From: Diatrype stigma
Taxonomy: Eukaryota; Ascomycota; Sordariomycetes; Xylariales; Diatrypaceae
Assembly: GCA_022225965.2 (NCBI GenBank)
Contig: JAKJXP020000052.1
Span: forward strand, 124,001 to 188,000
Direction: 5' to 3'
Length of the DNA stretch: 64,000 bases
Shown: piece after piece, positions 61,186 to 64,000 of the stretch
Layout: every line of letters begins with the position of its first letter
Position numbering within the stretch: the first letter of the stretch is position 1
Translations under genes and position numbers: made by a program
Notes under the pieces: model-generated
What the model was told of the DNA's origin: nothing
Seen by the model: the letters and a program-made list of their open reading frames with translations, nothing else
Databases searched by the model: none

Positions 61186-64000
61186 ATGTCTTCCGCCTCA
61201 AACCCTACCCGCCTCAGCTCTGACTCTCAGGCATCCTCCTGCGGCACGCCGATACTCGCAGCTCAGGGTGCCCTGCTGAGGCGGACAAGATCTAGTCATG
61301 TCCCTACCAATCACACGGCTAACCCGCTCCCTACCTCTATGCCCGGGTCTTATTCGATACCTAATTCAGCGACGACATATAGTTCTCAGCATGCTTCGCC
61401 TAGAACGTCTCCGGAGAATGCATCCTTGGCCACGGCTAGTTCAGCACAACCATCCCCAGATGCTCCCGGTGGGCGTGATGTCGAGCAATTCCCACCGCCG
61501 CCCTTTCACCTCGGCGATCCTCTCATAACTCACAAACCAAGCAACAATTCAATGACCCCCAGCCTAACGCCAATCGTTGGCAGTTCTATGGCGGGAGTGA
61601 TGGGCGACAGCTCGGGGAAAGGCTTAATCCGTCGTCTGTCGAACAAGGCGCATAAGTTCGCGAGAACCCGCCGACAGTCATCTGCCGCGCCTAAGAGTCG
61701 AGATGGCAGTATCGGTCCCGGTATCATTCGGCGCCGGAGTGATAGCACTAGCACTGTGCCTCCGGGGGATGCTGTCATGTTCCCAGATTCAGACGACGAG
61801 CTTATTGACGATCAGAATGGGGGGCTAGGCTTGATCCTAGGTGCCGAGAACATGATGCGGGAGTTCTCCTCGAGCAGCAATACCGCCTCGATCAAATCTA
61901 TAACCGACTTTCCATCCGGACCCATTATCCCCTTAGCTTTGATCAAAGGGTCCTACATATCCAAGGTCTCCAAGAAGAACAAGCACAAGAAGATGCTCTT
62001 CGTTCTTGAATCGGATGCCGGGAAAGTCACCTGGGGTGATCGCGAGCGAAGTCGATCGCCAAAGTCCCTATACATCGATGATATCAAGGAAATCCGAATA
62101 GGTTCTGACATCCGGCAGTACCGTCGTGACTTAGGGATTCCCGAGTCTGACGAGAACCGTTTCTTCACAATACTTTACAGCCTTCCCGATAAATCCAAAA
62201 ACAAAACGATGCACTTGATTGCTGATGATGAGGAAACATTTGCTCATTGGGTCACTGCTTTACACCTGATCTCCAAACACCGAGAAGATCAGATGGCGTC
62301 GCTGATGGCCTTCAATGACAGTGCCATCCGTAGCTACTGGGCAGGTGAGATGGCAAAGCAAGCGAAACACTGTGATAAGAGGGGTAGCATGGAGGATGAG
62401 ATGGATTTCCGTGGCGTTGAACGAATTTGCCGGAACCTCCATATCCACATTGCCCAGAAGGACCTCCTGAACAAGTTTGCCAAAGCGGACTCCAACAGGA
62501 CTGGTCGCTTGAATTTCTTGCAGTTCCACACGTTTGTACGTGATTTAAAGAGACGGGAGGACATCCGCTCCCTCTACCAGGAGCTTGCCGCCGACCCCGA
62601 GAAAGGTCTTACATTGACAGAATTCATCAAGTTCCTACGCGAAGAGCAGGGTGAGGATGTTAACGATACTAGTTTTGTCGCTTGGCAAGTCAGGTTCATT
62701 CGCCTGGCTCGGCGGTTCAGAACGAAGAATGGCGAGATGCAAGGGTTTGATAACACCGATGCCCTTACCATGTGCGACGAGGCCTTCGCGGCATATCTTA
62801 CGTCCAAGGATAATCACCAGCTCATTCGGACACCCAGCGATTACTCGCTCGACAGGCCGGTCAACGAATATTTCATATCCAGCTCGCACAATACATACTT
62901 GGTGGGTCGCCAGGTCGCAGATGTGTCATCAGTTGAAGGCTATATCATGACGTTGGTTCGGGGATGCCGTAGCGTGGAGATTGATTGCTGGGATGGGTCT
63001 GATGGGCAGCCCATAGTCAAGCACGGTTTCATGATGACCAATGCCATATTGTTTCGGGAGGTCATCCATACGATCAACAAGTATGCGTTCGTTGCCAGTC
63101 GCTTCCCTCTTTGGATTTCACTCGAGGTTCACTGCAACGGGCAGCAGCAAGAGATCATGGCCGAGACGATAAAAGAAATCTTTGGGCCCCGTCTCGTCGT
63201 TGCCCCTCTAGACCCCTCCTCTGACAAACTCCCGTCACCTTCTCAGCTCCTGGACCGGATTCTCATCAAAGTGAAGCAGACGCATCACAATCCACGGAGT
63301 GGTGAGCCAACCGGTCGGAGACGGGGGAACAGCCTCACATCGCCATTCTCTAAGCCCGTACCTTTGGATAACTCGTCCATTCCGCCATTATACCTGTCTG
63401 CCAACCCACATAGCCCAAGCCAGAACCCTCGGCGCGCAGTTGGTAAGCGTGTAGAGACGATCACGGAGGGTGAGGTCCATGAGCTCAACAGCAGCAGCAC
63501 TAGCGAGGGCGACTCGGACGACGATAAATCGCGAGGGAAGCAGAAAACAAGTAAAATTGTCAAGGCACTGGGCGAGCTTGGTGTTTATTGTACCGGCGTG
63601 AAGTTCCATGGCTTCGAGTCTGCCGATTGTAAGTTGAACAATCACATATTGTCCTTTATGGAAGGAACATTCAGGAAGCACTCGAAGACCTCGGATTCCA
63701 AGACGGCTCTGGCGCGTCACAATATGCGCTACTTGATGCGAGTCTATCCTCAGTACACGCGTGTCCAATCTAACAACTTCAATCCGTTGTTGTACTGGAG
63801 GAGAGGCGTGCAGATGGCGGCCTTAAACTGGCAAACATTCGATCTCGGCATGCAGATGAATCAGGCGATGTTCGATGGCGGTATCGACCGGTCGGGCTAC
63901 GTTCTCAAGCCCGAATCCATGCGTGAGATCCGAATAATGCCGAACGGTCTTCCCGCCGAGGCCATTGGAAAGCTAGAGCGTCAGAACATGAAGTTCCGCA
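61186..64000 (+). CDS. plc1: Phosphoinositide-specific phospholipase C (PLC1), partial
   Basis: The frame is open from the ATG at 61186 (context CACCATG) to the window edge: 938 residues, with the C-terminus missing. This is the first in-frame ATG after an upstream stop. The Ser/Pro-rich N-terminus (1 to about 200) is poorly conserved. A PH-like domain follows (about 245-365) and then EF-hand-like helices (about 370-520). The X catalytic box has His568 and Asn569 in ISSSHNTYLVG, Glu598 and Asp600 in VEIDCWDG, and His613 in VKHGFM. A Ser- and acid-rich linker (about 700-790) separates it from the Y box, with RHNMRYLMRVYP, NNFNPLLYWRRGVQMAALNW and FDGGIDRSGYVLKPESM. The C2 domain is expected beyond the edge. 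The enzyme cleaves PIP2 to IP3 and diacylglycerol at membranes and is calcium-dependent. No intron is seen. Confidence 0.96.
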   Translation, partial: MSSASNPTRLSSDSQASSCGTPILAAQGALLRRTRSSHVPTNHTANPLPTSMPGSYSIPNSATTYSSQHASPRTSPENASLATASSAQPSPDAPGGRDVEQFPPPPFHLGDPLITHKPSNNSMTPSLTPIVGSSMAGVMGDSSGKGLIRRLSNKAHKFARTRRQSSAAPKSRDGSIGPGIIRRRSDSTSTVPPGDAVMFPDSDDELIDDQNGGLGLILGAENMMREFSSSSNTASIKSITDFPSGPIIPLALIKGSYISKVSKKNKHKKMLFVLESDAGKVTWGDRERSRSPKSLYIDDIKEIRIGSDIRQYRRDLGIPESDENRFFTILYSLPDKSKNKTMHLIADDEETFAHWVTALHLISKHREDQMASLMAFNDSAIRSYWAGEMAKQAKHCDKRGSMEDEMDFRGVERICRNLHIHIAQKDLLNKFAKADSNRTGRLNFLQFHTFVRDLKRREDIRSLYQELAADPEKGLTLTEFIKFLREEQGEDVNDTSFVAWQVRFIRLARRFRTKNGEMQGFDNTDALTMCDEAFAAYLTSKDNHQLIRTPSDYSLDRPVNEYFISSSHNTYLVGRQVADVSSVEGYIMTLVRGCRSVEIDCWDGSDGQPIVKHGFMMTNAILFREVIHTINKYAFVASRFPLWISLEVHCNGQQQEIMAETIKEIFGPRLVVAPLDPSSDKLPSPSQLLDRILIKVKQTHHNPRSGEPTGRRRGNSLTSPFSKPVPLDNSSIPPLYLSANPHSPSQNPRRAVGKRVETITEGEVHELNSSSTSEGDSDDDKSRGKQKTSKIVKALGELGVYCTGVKFHGFESADCKLNNHILSFMEGTFRKHSKTSDSKTALARHNMRYLMRVYPQYTRVQSNNFNPLLYWRRGVQMAALNWQTFDLGMQMNQAMFDGGIDRSGYVLKPESMREIRIMPNGLPAEAIGKLERQNMKFR

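Overview
This window is nuclear DNA of a filamentous ascomycete (Pezizomycotina, probably Sordariomycetes). The evidence is short GT-AG introns, mostly 50-110 nt, with CTAAC-like branch sites, GC-rich exons, and proteins such as a Cut12-type spindle pole body protein, Cwc2, Rbg1 and a fungal PI-PLC. No bacterial operon, CRISPR array, rRNA or convincing tRNA was seen. Exon boundaries were inferred by eye from splice consensus, reading phase and remembered family conservation; none comes from transcript data.

Left part, 1-16 kb, is a compact housekeeping block. It holds the 3' part of a vacuolar membrane protease gene (PFF1-like), a Cut12-family spindle pole body protein, the urease accessory protein UreF, the splicing factor Cwc2, a four-exon acyl-CoA dehydrogenase, a Spo12-family cell-cycle protein and the six-exon GTPase gene RBG1/DRG1. 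A MITE-like element with 37-bp terminal inverted repeats lies at 11977-12164.

Middle part, 16.6-39.5 kb, is accessory in character. In order it holds a small secreted six-cysteine protein of unknown function, an MFS sugar transporter with irregular introns, a secreted seven-bladed beta-propeller lactonase, an AA7 glucooligosaccharide-oxidase-like flavoprotein, a dienelactone hydrolase family protein, an aldo-keto reductase and a secreted isoamyl-alcohol-oxidase-type FAD enzyme. The oxidase, lactonase and transporter are neighbours. Together they could oxidise oligosaccharides to lactones, open the lactones and import sugars or sugar acids. This is an inference from family functions and position, and the transporter gene may be broken.

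Right part, 39.5-61.2 kb, is a gene desert of about 21.7 kb. It is rich in TACCTA/TAGGTA motifs, microsatellites and inverted repeats, with only one weak two-exon gene candidate. The window ends inside a phosphoinositide-specific phospholipase C gene running off the right edge.
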